Below, in pieces: positions 9,760-16,976 of a stretch of DNA of 36,820 bases (positions are counted from its first letter, which is position 1; the number at the start of each line of letters is the position of its first letter). This DNA comes from Flavobacteriales bacterium (GTDB lineage Bacteria > Bacteroidota > Bacteroidia > Flavobacteriales_D > Sanyastnellaceae): NCBI GenBank assembly GCA_030828175.1, contig JAURDB010000007.1, forward strand, positions 1 through 36,820, read 5' to 3'. Both the position numbers and the translations under genes were made by a program. The notes beneath the pieces are model-generated. The model searched no databases and was not told the DNA's origin. It worked only from the letters and a program-made list of their open reading frames with translations.

Positions 9760-9863
9760 CCTTAGAGGTTTGCAGGAGGGCAAGATACACTTCAGTGAAT
9801 GGTCTTGTCCGTTGGGGTCATAACCCGCAACGGGAGCTGATGGTTGCCCATTAATTTCGCGGC

Positions 9864-11195
9864 ATGGCAAACCATGGTCGAGTGGCCTTTGAAACGCTCG
9901 GGTGCAAGCTGAATTTTTCGGAAAGCAGCGCCTTGGCCCGCAACCTCAGTGAGGCGGGATATGCCCGCGTGGCCATGGAGGACCGACCGGATGTGGTGGT
10001 GGTGAATACCTGCTCGGTCACCGACCATGCCGATGCGAAATGCCGCAACATCGTCAGGCGTGCCAAGGCCGCCAATCCGGAATCTTTCGTGGCGGTCATT
10101 GGATGCTACGCACAATTGAAGCCTCGTGAAATCGCCGAGATCGAGGGCGTGGACATGGTGCTCGGCGCCCAGGAGAAGTTCAATTTGGCCGAGCATTTGG
10201 AACGGGGACGTGATCGAAGGAATGCCGGTTCCGTGGATGCCGTGGTCGAGCGCGGAGAAATAAGGGACGTGCACGTTTTTCATCCCGCTGTCAGCTCCGG
10301 GGATCGGACGCGCAGTTTCCTCAAGGTCCAGGATGGCTGCGATTATTTCTGCGCCTTCTGTACCATCCCTTTGGCGCGGGGACGATCGCGTAGCGCGGAC
10401 ATAGCAACCACGCTGGTTGAGGCGCGGAAGGCGGCGGAAGCCGGTGCGCGGGAAATCGTGCTGACAGGGGTCAACATCGGCGACTTCGGAAAGGCCCAGG
10501 GCCAAAGCCTCCTAGAATTGTGCCGCGCATTGGAGGCAGATCAGGCGCTGTCATCCGTGGAGCGATACCGCATCAGCAGCATTGAACCGAATTTGCTGGA
10601 CGGTCCGCTCATAGATTTCGTGGCCGATTCCGCCAAGTTCCAGCCGCACTTTCATATCCCGCTCCAAAGTGGCAGTGATGCGGTGCTTTCGGCCATGCGC
10701 CGTCGGTACCGAACCGATTTGTACCGGGATCGCTTGGCCCACATTGTGGACCGCATGCCCGACGCAGGCATTGGCATAGACGTGATTGTGGGCTTCCCGG
10801 GAGAAACCGAAGAGAGGTTCGCCGAAACCCGGGACTTCCTGCTGGATATGCCGGCGTCTTACCTGCATGTATTCACGTACAGTGAACGGCCGAAGACCAC
10901 GGCCCTTCGCATGGATGAAGTCGTTCCGGTGTCCGAACGCAAGGCCCGCAACAAGCAGTTGCAACAAGTCAGCTTGAAAAAGCAATGGGCACATGCGCAG
11001 AAATTCCACGGGCAGACGCGGCCGGTGTTGCTTGAGGCGGATGTCGATGAAGCCGGCCGCCGCAGCGGATACACCCCTGAATATGTTCGGGTGGCAGTGG
11101 AGGATGGCGCGTCACAAGAACCCGGCCATGTGGTTGAAGTGGTCCTGGGAGAAATGCGCGAAGGAAAACTACAGGGCCGAACAGTGACCGTGTAA
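9864..11195 (+). CDS. mtaB: tRNA (t6A37) methylthiotransferase MtaB
   Basis: VAFETLGCKLNFSES, VVNTCSVT, CDYFCAFCTIPLARG radical SAM motif, TRAM-like C-terminus. Confidence 0.95.
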   Translation: MANHGRVAFETLGCKLNFSESSALARNLSEAGYARVAMEDRPDVVVVNTCSVTDHADAKCRNIVRRAKAANPESFVAVIGCYAQLKPREIAEIEGVDMVLGAQEKFNLAEHLERGRDRRNAGSVDAVVERGEIRDVHVFHPAVSSGDRTRSFLKVQDGCDYFCAFCTIPLARGRSRSADIATTLVEARKAAEAGAREIVLTGVNIGDFGKAQGQSLLELCRALEADQALSSVERYRISSIEPNLLDGPLIDFVADSAKFQPHFHIPLQSGSDAVLSAMRRRYRTDLYRDRLAHIVDRMPDAGIGIDVIVGFPGETEERFAETRDFLLDMPASYLHVFTYSERPKTTALRMDEVVPVSERKARNKQLQQVSLKKQWAHAQKFHGQTRPVLLEADVDEAGRRSGYTPEYVRVAVEDGASQEPGHVVEVVLGEMREGKLQGRTVTV

Positions 11196-11216
11196 CTTGC
11201 CGACAGATTCGCATCC

Positions 11217-12452
11217 GTGTATCCCAATCTCTACTTCCTCTTCCAGGACCTGCTCGGCATTGAGATCCCGGCTTTGAAGCTGGTGAACTCTTTTGGATTG
11301 ATGGTGGCCATTGCTTTTGTCGTGGCGAGCGGGTTGCTGAAGCGTGAGCTGAAGCGAAAGGAACAAGAAGGCCTGATTGCCCCCACAGAAACGACAACGG
11401 TGGTGGGTAAGCTGGCTGGGCCTTTTGCCTGGGCGTCCAGTGCTTTCCTCGGGCTCATTCTGGGGTGGAAGGTGCTTTGGTTGCTATGGAATGCCGGCAC
11501 ATTGTTCAGCGGTGGCGGACCTCCCCAACAGCATTTGTTCAGCGGTGAGGGTTACCCCCTTCTGGGCGCGTTGGGTGCGGCGGTCATGGGGTATCTCCGG
11601 TACCGTGAGGACAAGGCCCAGCAGTTGGATCAACCCAAAGAAAAAAAGGTCGTCGTTCACCCCTGGGAACGCACGGGCAACATCACCTTGATGGCCGCTT
11701 TGGGGGGAGTGGTCGGTGCCAAGTTCTTCCATTTGTTGGAGTACCCGGAGGAGATGGTGGCCTTCTTTACGGAGCCTTCCCTTCAGGGATTTCTCGGCGG
11801 ATTGACCATCTATGGGGGGTTGATTGTGGGAGGCATTGCCGTGGCACTGTACGGCCGTCGGCATGGCATCCGTTTTCTTCATTTGGCAGATGCGACGGCG
11901 CCGGGCTTGATGCTGGCCTATGGCATCGGTCGTGTAGGTTGCCAGGTCAGCGGAGACGGCGATTGGGGCATTCCGAATCCCCACCCCAAGCCCGACTGGC
12001 TATCCTGGGCGCCGGATTGGGTATGGAGCTACCCGTTCCCCAACAATGTGAATGCGGTTTTTGGACCGAGGCCCGCTGGCTACACCGGCAAGTTGATCAC
12101 GGAGAACGACCCTTGGCCCATTTTTGAGGGCTTCGGCACCTACCTCGATCCAGGGGTCTACCCGACTTCCCTGTATGAAACGGTCATGGCCACGGCCATC
12201 TTCGCCTTTCTCTGGTCCATGCGCAAGCGCTGGAAGGTGCCGGGCACCCTTTTTTCCGTCTACCTCATGTTCAATGGGATGGAGCGTTTCTGGATCGAGA
12301 AGATCCGTGTAAACGCGCCCATGGAGCTGTTGGGGATGACCATGACGCAGGCGGAGCTCATTGCCACCTTGACGTTTGTCTCCGGGTGCGCCCTGCTTGT
12401 CTTGGTCCAAAACACCTCCTGGCTGAAAGGGTCAAGTGAGGGTGATTCATGA
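11217..12452 (+). CDS. lgt: Prolipoprotein diacylglyceryl transferase (enlarged)
   Basis: FLGGLTIYGGLIVGGI, ADATAPGLMLAYGIGRVGCQVSGDGDWG, YPTSLYE and FWIEKIRVN motifs; GTG start. Confidence 0.9.
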   Translation: MYPNLYFLFQDLLGIEIPALKLVNSFGLMVAIAFVVASGLLKRELKRKEQEGLIAPTETTTVVGKLAGPFAWASSAFLGLILGWKVLWLLWNAGTLFSGGGPPQQHLFSGEGYPLLGALGAAVMGYLRYREDKAQQLDQPKEKKVVVHPWERTGNITLMAALGGVVGAKFFHLLEYPEEMVAFFTEPSLQGFLGGLTIYGGLIVGGIAVALYGRRHGIRFLHLADATAPGLMLAYGIGRVGCQVSGDGDWGIPNPHPKPDWLSWAPDWVWSYPFPNNVNAVFGPRPAGYTGKLITENDPWPIFEGFGTYLDPGVYPTSLYETVMATAIFAFLWSMRKRWKVPGTLFSVYLMFNGMERFWIEKIRVNAPMELLGMTMTQAELIATLTFVSGCALLVLVQNTSWLKGSSEGDS

Positions 12453-12470
12453 CCGTGCCAGTCTGATCTG

Positions 12471-13301
12471 ATGCCGATGGCCCCCCATCAACCATCCCAT
12501 TCTTTTGACTTGGCGTCCCTCTTGTCCAAGGCGGTGGAAGTCATTCGTCCGGTGGGGGGATTTCTGATGGCCCAACGGGTGAGCGAGGCACAGGTTGAGA
12601 CCAAGAGCCTCAACTCGCTGGTCAGCCACGTTGACAAGCAAGCGGAATCCCAGCTTGTGGAAGGGTTGTCGCGCATCTTGCCGGAAGCTGGATTCCTCGC
12701 CGAAGAAGGATCGGGCGCAGGCGTGGAAGGGAGCCGATACCGTTGGGTGGTGGATCCACTGGATGGGACCACCAATCTGATCCACGGCCTGCCGGTTTTC
12801 TGCGTGTCGGTGGCACTGGTCGATGGAGATCAGCCGATACTCGCCGTGGTCTTTGACCCGAACCGCGATGAGTGCTTTACCGCAACGCGCGGTGGGGGTG
12901 CTCATTTGAATGGGAGGCCCATGCGCTGCGCGTCCCGTGAGCGCCTGGCGGACGCTTTGGTGGCGACGGGCGTGCCCCACTGGGATTTCACCCAAATGGA
13001 GGCCTACCTCGCAGCGCTGACAGCGTATGCCCAAGGATCGCGTGGCCTGCGCCGCATGGGGTCTGCCGCGATTGATTTGGCGTACGTGGCCTGTGGCCGT
13101 TTCGATGCCTTCTTCGAATACAGCTTGCAGCCCTGGGACATTGCTGCCGGCTTGTTGCTGGTTCAGGAAGCCGGGGGCGTCACCTCTGATTTTCGTGGCG
13201 GCACGAATCCCGCTGCTTTGCTGTCGGGAAAGGAGACCTTTGCATCCGCTCCCGGCATTTTGGACGAAGCTTTTTCCGTGGTTCGATCGGCCTTCGGTTA
13301 A
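12471..13301 (+). CDS. Inositol monophosphatase family protein
   Basis: EEGSGAG, WVVDPLDGTTNLIHGLPVFCVSVAL, WDIAAGLLLVQEAGG motifs. Confidence 0.95.
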   Translation: MPMAPHQPSHSFDLASLLSKAVEVIRPVGGFLMAQRVSEAQVETKSLNSLVSHVDKQAESQLVEGLSRILPEAGFLAEEGSGAGVEGSRYRWVVDPLDGTTNLIHGLPVFCVSVALVDGDQPILAVVFDPNRDECFTATRGGGAHLNGRPMRCASRERLADALVATGVPHWDFTQMEAYLAALTAYAQGSRGLRRMGSAAIDLAYVACGRFDAFFEYSLQPWDIAAGLLLVQEAGGVTSDFRGGTNPAALLSGKETFASAPGILDEAFSVVRSAFG

Positions 13302-13335
13302 ACGGTCCCGTATTCCACTCGTTCCTTTGGGGAAC

Positions 13336-13875
13336 GTGCACATCTCGACGGACCCCTCTGCCCCACCCGATTTCGCATCCTGGATGCGGGAGAATTACCG
13401 TTTGGTGTTTTCTCAGTGTCGTCGGATGCTGGGGGTGACTGAGGATGCGCAGGATGTCTCCCAGACCGTCTTCGTGAAGGCCTGGCAAGCATGGGAAGGA
13501 TTTGAAGGAAATGAGGGGCAGCGCCGGGCATGGTTGATGCGGATCACCCGCAATGCCACTTTGGATGCCGCCCGAAAGCGAAACCTGCGCCGGATGGCAT
13601 CATTGGATGTCATGTTGGAGGAAAGGACGGCAGAGGTGTTGTCTTCGCCCGATTTCGAGGGCGATGCGATTCTCGCGCGACTGCACGCCGCCCTGGCCAC
13701 CTTGCCTCCCAAGCAGCGCTGGGTATTTCAAGCGCGGTATTTCGACGACCGCTCATACGCAGCATTGTCGGCAGAAACCGGCACTTCGGAAGGGGCGCTG
13801 AAAGCTTCCTATCATCACGCCCGCAAGAAAATCGAATCCATTCTGGTGCAGGAGGCCCAGACTTTGTTCCATTAA
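13336..13875 (+). CDS. RNA polymerase sigma-70 factor, ECF type
   Basis: Region 2 (VFSQCRRMLGVTEDAQDVSQTVFVKAWQAWEGFEG) and region 4 (LPPKQRWVFQARYFDDRSYAALSAETGTSEGALKASYHHARKKI); GTG start. Confidence 0.93.
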   Translation: MHISTDPSAPPDFASWMRENYRLVFSQCRRMLGVTEDAQDVSQTVFVKAWQAWEGFEGNEGQRRAWLMRITRNATLDAARKRNLRRMASLDVMLEERTAEVLSSPDFEGDAILARLHAALATLPPKQRWVFQARYFDDRSYAALSAETGTSEGALKASYHHARKKIESILVQEAQTLFH

Positions 13876-13903
13876 ACCCCGTCGGAATCAGTCCGTTTAC
13901 AAC

Positions 13904-14239
13904 ATGATGCCTTCTTCTTCCACAGCCCCAAAGGGTCCGCGCGATGATGGTTTCCGGGTTTCGGATGCCACCATAGATGCCGCCATTGCGGGGGTCATGG
14001 CCCAGCCCCGGAAGCGTCCTTTGCGCCTCCGTTTCATGGTGCTGTCCACTGCGGCGGCCGTTGCACTCGTTTTGGGAATGGGTGTGGCCTTGACTGACGT
14101 CTTGAAGACCGAGCCCTGTATGACTTTTGCCTGCCAGCTCGAGACATTGTCGGACGAGGAGCTCGCAGAAATGATGAACTTGATGGATGAGGAAGCTTCT
14201 TTCGGCAGGGAGGAAGCGGACTGGCCCACCCTGTATTGA
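13904..14239 (+). CDS. Small single-TM protein, candidate anti-sigma factor
   Basis: 111 aa, basic cytosolic segment then LRFMVLSTAAAVALVLGMGVAL TM helix; sits between the ECF sigma gene and a Spy-like gene. Confidence 0.65.
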   Translation: MMPSSSTAPKGPRDDGFRVSDATIDAAIAGVMAQPRKRPLRLRFMVLSTAAAVALVLGMGVALTDVLKTEPCMTFACQLETLSDEELAEMMNLMDEEASFGREEADWPTLY

Positions 14240-14244
14240 ATGAG

Positions 14245-14784
14245 ATGACCATGCATATTTCACGTTACACACCGATTGCCCCCCTTTTCGTGGCACTGTG
14301 GTTTTCACTGCAGGTTTCTGCCCAACCCAACCGCCCGGGGACGGGCCCCGACCGTGAGGCCCTCCGGGAGCGGATGGATGCCATGGCGGTGGGTTTTCTG
14401 ACCGAGAAACTCGAACTGGATGCAGAAACTGCCCAGGTGTTCTGGCCGATTTTCAATGCGCACAAGGAAAAGAAGGAGGCCGTCGAAAAGAAGGAGCGCG
14501 ATGCCGAGAAGGCCCTGGCTGCCTGGGAAAATGGCGACAATGAGGCATTCAATGCGCTTTTGAAGGACCTTGAAAATGCCGAAATCGAGGCGGCTCGGTT
14601 GCGCGGAGGGTTTTTGAGGGAAATCGCTGAGGCATTTGATCCGGCGTTCGCCATCCGTTGCGTGCAGGCGCAAAGGGAGTTTGGCCGCATGGTTCGGGAG
14701 CGGTTCCAAGAGCGCATGTCTTCTGAGGACAGAAGAGCGCCTGGGAAGATGGGGCGAGGTCCCGGGCGCCAGCGACCGCGTTGA
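14245..14784 (+). CDS. Spy/CpxP/CnrX-like periplasmic helical protein
   Basis: Signal peptide, then long charged helices (FLTEKLELDAETAQVFWPIFNAHKEKKEAVEKKERDAEKALAAW...) typical of LTxxF/Spy-type stress sensors. Confidence 0.7.
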   Translation: MTMHISRYTPIAPLFVALWFSLQVSAQPNRPGTGPDREALRERMDAMAVGFLTEKLELDAETAQVFWPIFNAHKEKKEAVEKKERDAEKALAAWENGDNEAFNALLKDLENAEIEAARLRGGFLREIAEAFDPAFAIRCVQAQREFGRMVRERFQERMSSEDRRAPGKMGRGPGRQRPR

Positions 14785-14790
14785 TGCCGG

Positions 14791-15186
14791 TTATTCCTCT
14801 GGCCGGAAGTCCAGACAGACTCCATTGACGCAATGCCGCATCCCGGTTTCGGTGGGGCCATCGGGAAAGACGTGGCCCAGGTGTGAATCGCAGGTGGCGC
14901 ATCGGATTTCCACGCGGATCATGCCGTGGCTTGTATCCCGGATGCGGGCCACCTTGTCGGTGTCCGCTTCGGCATCGAAGCTGGGCCAACCGCAGCCTGA
15001 GTCAAATTTGGCGCTTCCCTTGTAAAGCAGCGTATTGCACACCTTGCAGTGGTAGCTTCCTTGTCTTCGCTCTTCGTTGAGCGGACTGGTGAAAGGAGCT
15101 TCGGTCCCATTGCGGCGCAGGACCCGAAATTCTTCTGGGCTCAACCGACCGAGGAGGTCAGTCTCATCAAATCCCGTGTCGCTCAT
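14791..15186 (-). CDS. msrB: Peptide-methionine (R)-S-oxide reductase MsrB
   Basis: GSYHCKVCNTLLY, FDSGCGWPSF, EIRCATCDSHLGHVFPDGP, RHCVNGVCLDF. Confidence 0.96.
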   Translation of the reverse strand: MSDTGFDETDLLGRLSPEEFRVLRRNGTEAPFTSPLNEERRQGSYHCKVCNTLLYKGSAKFDSGCGWPSFDAEADTDKVARIRDTSHGMIRVEIRCATCDSHLGHVFPDGPTETGMRHCVNGVCLDFRPEE

Positions 15187-15189
15187 GGT

Positions 15190-16839
15190 TCAGTTTCCAG
15201 AAGGAGAACCGCCTTCCCTGGAAGGATTTTGTGGCCCTCCTCCGCTTTGTCCACCGTTTCCACGGCGGCGGTTCTTGTTGCGTCGGCGTTTGTTGTTTCC
15301 GCCTCCTTGGCCACCTTCATTCCGCTGAGCTTGGGGACCGTCACTTCCCGAACCGCGGTCGGGGCCAATTCCTGGGCTGTTGTCGCCCCTTCGGCGGTCG
15401 CCTCGGCCGCGTCCTTTGCCACCGCCAGGGCCTCCACCGCGTCGTTCTCCTCCGTGACCTCTTCGGTCGTGCCCGCCCCCTCGGCCTCCGCGGCCTCCGC
15501 TGCCTCCTCTTCCGCCCCGCCCGGATGGTGCATTGGGGTCGTACTGCGGACCTTCTCCAAGTTCTTCGGGCAGGGGTTCCTTGCGGACTTCCATGCCGAT
15601 GAGCTTTTCGATGCGCGAGAAAGAGCGCATTTCTCCCGGGGTGATCAATGTGATTCCGACGCCTCCCCTTCCTGCGCGTGCCGTGCGGCCGATTCGGTGC
15701 ACATAATCTTCTTCGTTGGGAGGCACATCGTAGTTGATGACCATCTCGATGTTGTCGATGTCGATGCCGCGGCTGACCACATCGGTGGCGACCAAGACGT
15801 GGATTTTGCGGTTCCGGAAATTGCGCATGACCTCTTCCCTGTCTTTCTGTTCCAGGTCGGAGCTGATGGAACCAACGTTGAGTCCCGCTTTCGAGAGCGA
15901 ACGGGCGATGATGGAAATGCTCCGTTTCCGGCTGGAGAACACGATGACGGACTCCAGTCCACGGTCCTTGAGCAGGCTTACCAGAAGTTTGGGCTTTTGG
16001 TCGTCGTGTACCGGATAAGCAGCCTGCATCACCTTCTCGGCCGGACGCGACAGCGCGATTTGCACCGTTACGGGGTCCTTGAGCATCGATTGCGCCAACT
16101 TGCCGATTCGCTCCGGCATGGTGGCGCTGAAAAGCAGGGTCTGCCGGTCGGGGTTGCATTGCTCGGCAATGCGGTTGATGTCGCCGAGGAAGCCCATGTC
16201 GAGCATGCGGTCCGCTTCATCCAGGATCAAAACATGCAGCTTGGAAAGGTCCACGTAGCCGAGGTTCATGTGGCTGATCATGCGGCCGGGCGTAACGATG
16301 GCAATGTCCACCCCTGTTGTGAGGGCGTTCTTCTCGCGGTCGAAGTCGCTTCCACTTCCACCTCCATAAATGGAGACACTGGACGTGCCCGAAAAGTAGC
16401 CGAAGCCTTCACAAGCCTGGTCGATTTGCAAGGCCAACTCCCTGGTGGGCGTAATGATGAGACATTTGATGTGGTCTCCTCCCCCCGATTCATGGATGTT
16501 GTGCATCGTGGGCAACAAGAAGGCCGCGGTCTTGCCCGTTCCGGTTTGCGCGATGCCAATGAGGTCCCGGCCTTCGGTGATGGGGGGAATGGCCATGGCC
16601 TGGATGGGTGTGGCGACTTCGAAGCCCATGGCGTCGAGGCCCTCTTGCACGGCATCGCAGAGCGGCAGTTCCTTGAAGGGGATCTTGGGAGGTTCTTCCG
16701 GAGGCGTCTCGGCTTCTGGAGTTTCAATTTCGGCGTCCCGGGTCAGCGCTTCCTGCGCCTCGGCTTCTTTCTGGCCCTGTTCGGGCTGGGACGCATCCTG
16801 GGGTGCCAACGGTTCGTCGGCAGAGTGCGTGTCAATCAT
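15190..16839 (-). CDS. DEAD-box RNA helicase with RGG/R-rich C-terminal tail
   Basis: AQTGTGKTAAFLLP, PTRELALQ, DEADRMLDMGF, SAT, HRIGRTARAG; tail GRGGRGGSGGRGGRGGGHDRRGHGG... Confidence 0.96.
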   Translation of the reverse strand: MIDTHSADEPLAPQDASQPEQGQKEAEAQEALTRDAEIETPEAETPPEEPPKIPFKELPLCDAVQEGLDAMGFEVATPIQAMAIPPITEGRDLIGIAQTGTGKTAAFLLPTMHNIHESGGGDHIKCLIITPTRELALQIDQACEGFGYFSGTSSVSIYGGGSGSDFDREKNALTTGVDIAIVTPGRMISHMNLGYVDLSKLHVLILDEADRMLDMGFLGDINRIAEQCNPDRQTLLFSATMPERIGKLAQSMLKDPVTVQIALSRPAEKVMQAAYPVHDDQKPKLLVSLLKDRGLESVIVFSSRKRSISIIARSLSKAGLNVGSISSDLEQKDREEVMRNFRNRKIHVLVATDVVSRGIDIDNIEMVINYDVPPNEEDYVHRIGRTARAGRGGVGITLITPGEMRSFSRIEKLIGMEVRKEPLPEELGEGPQYDPNAPSGRGGRGGSGGRGGRGGGHDRRGHGGERRGGGPGGGKGRGRGDRRRGDNSPGIGPDRGSGSDGPQAQRNEGGQGGGNNKRRRNKNRRRGNGGQSGGGPQNPSREGGSPSGN

Positions 16840-16976
16840 GTAATGCTATCCGCTCTTGAAGCAGATGATGTAAAGGTCGGTGATCGCGTTCATACCTCGA
16901 CGCAGGTGAAGAATGTTGTCAAGAACGCAACCTTCCCCCCTTCCAACAGTTAAATTCAATGCCGGCTGTGTCGCCT

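Noticed and set aside
8887-9765. 292-aa plus-strand valine-rich ORF
   Set aside because: V/D/H periodicity mirrors the DGD-type repeats of the minus-strand FG-GAP protein.
14256-14271. TATTTCACGTTACACA as a true parS
   Set aside because: Breaks the CACGTG core and lies in coding sequence; kept only as a minor note under the parS-like site.
15049-16953. 634-aa plus-strand ORF over msrB and the helicase
   Set aside because: Antisense to two confident genes; the ASSAS/AAA stretches are the complement of the RGG tail.
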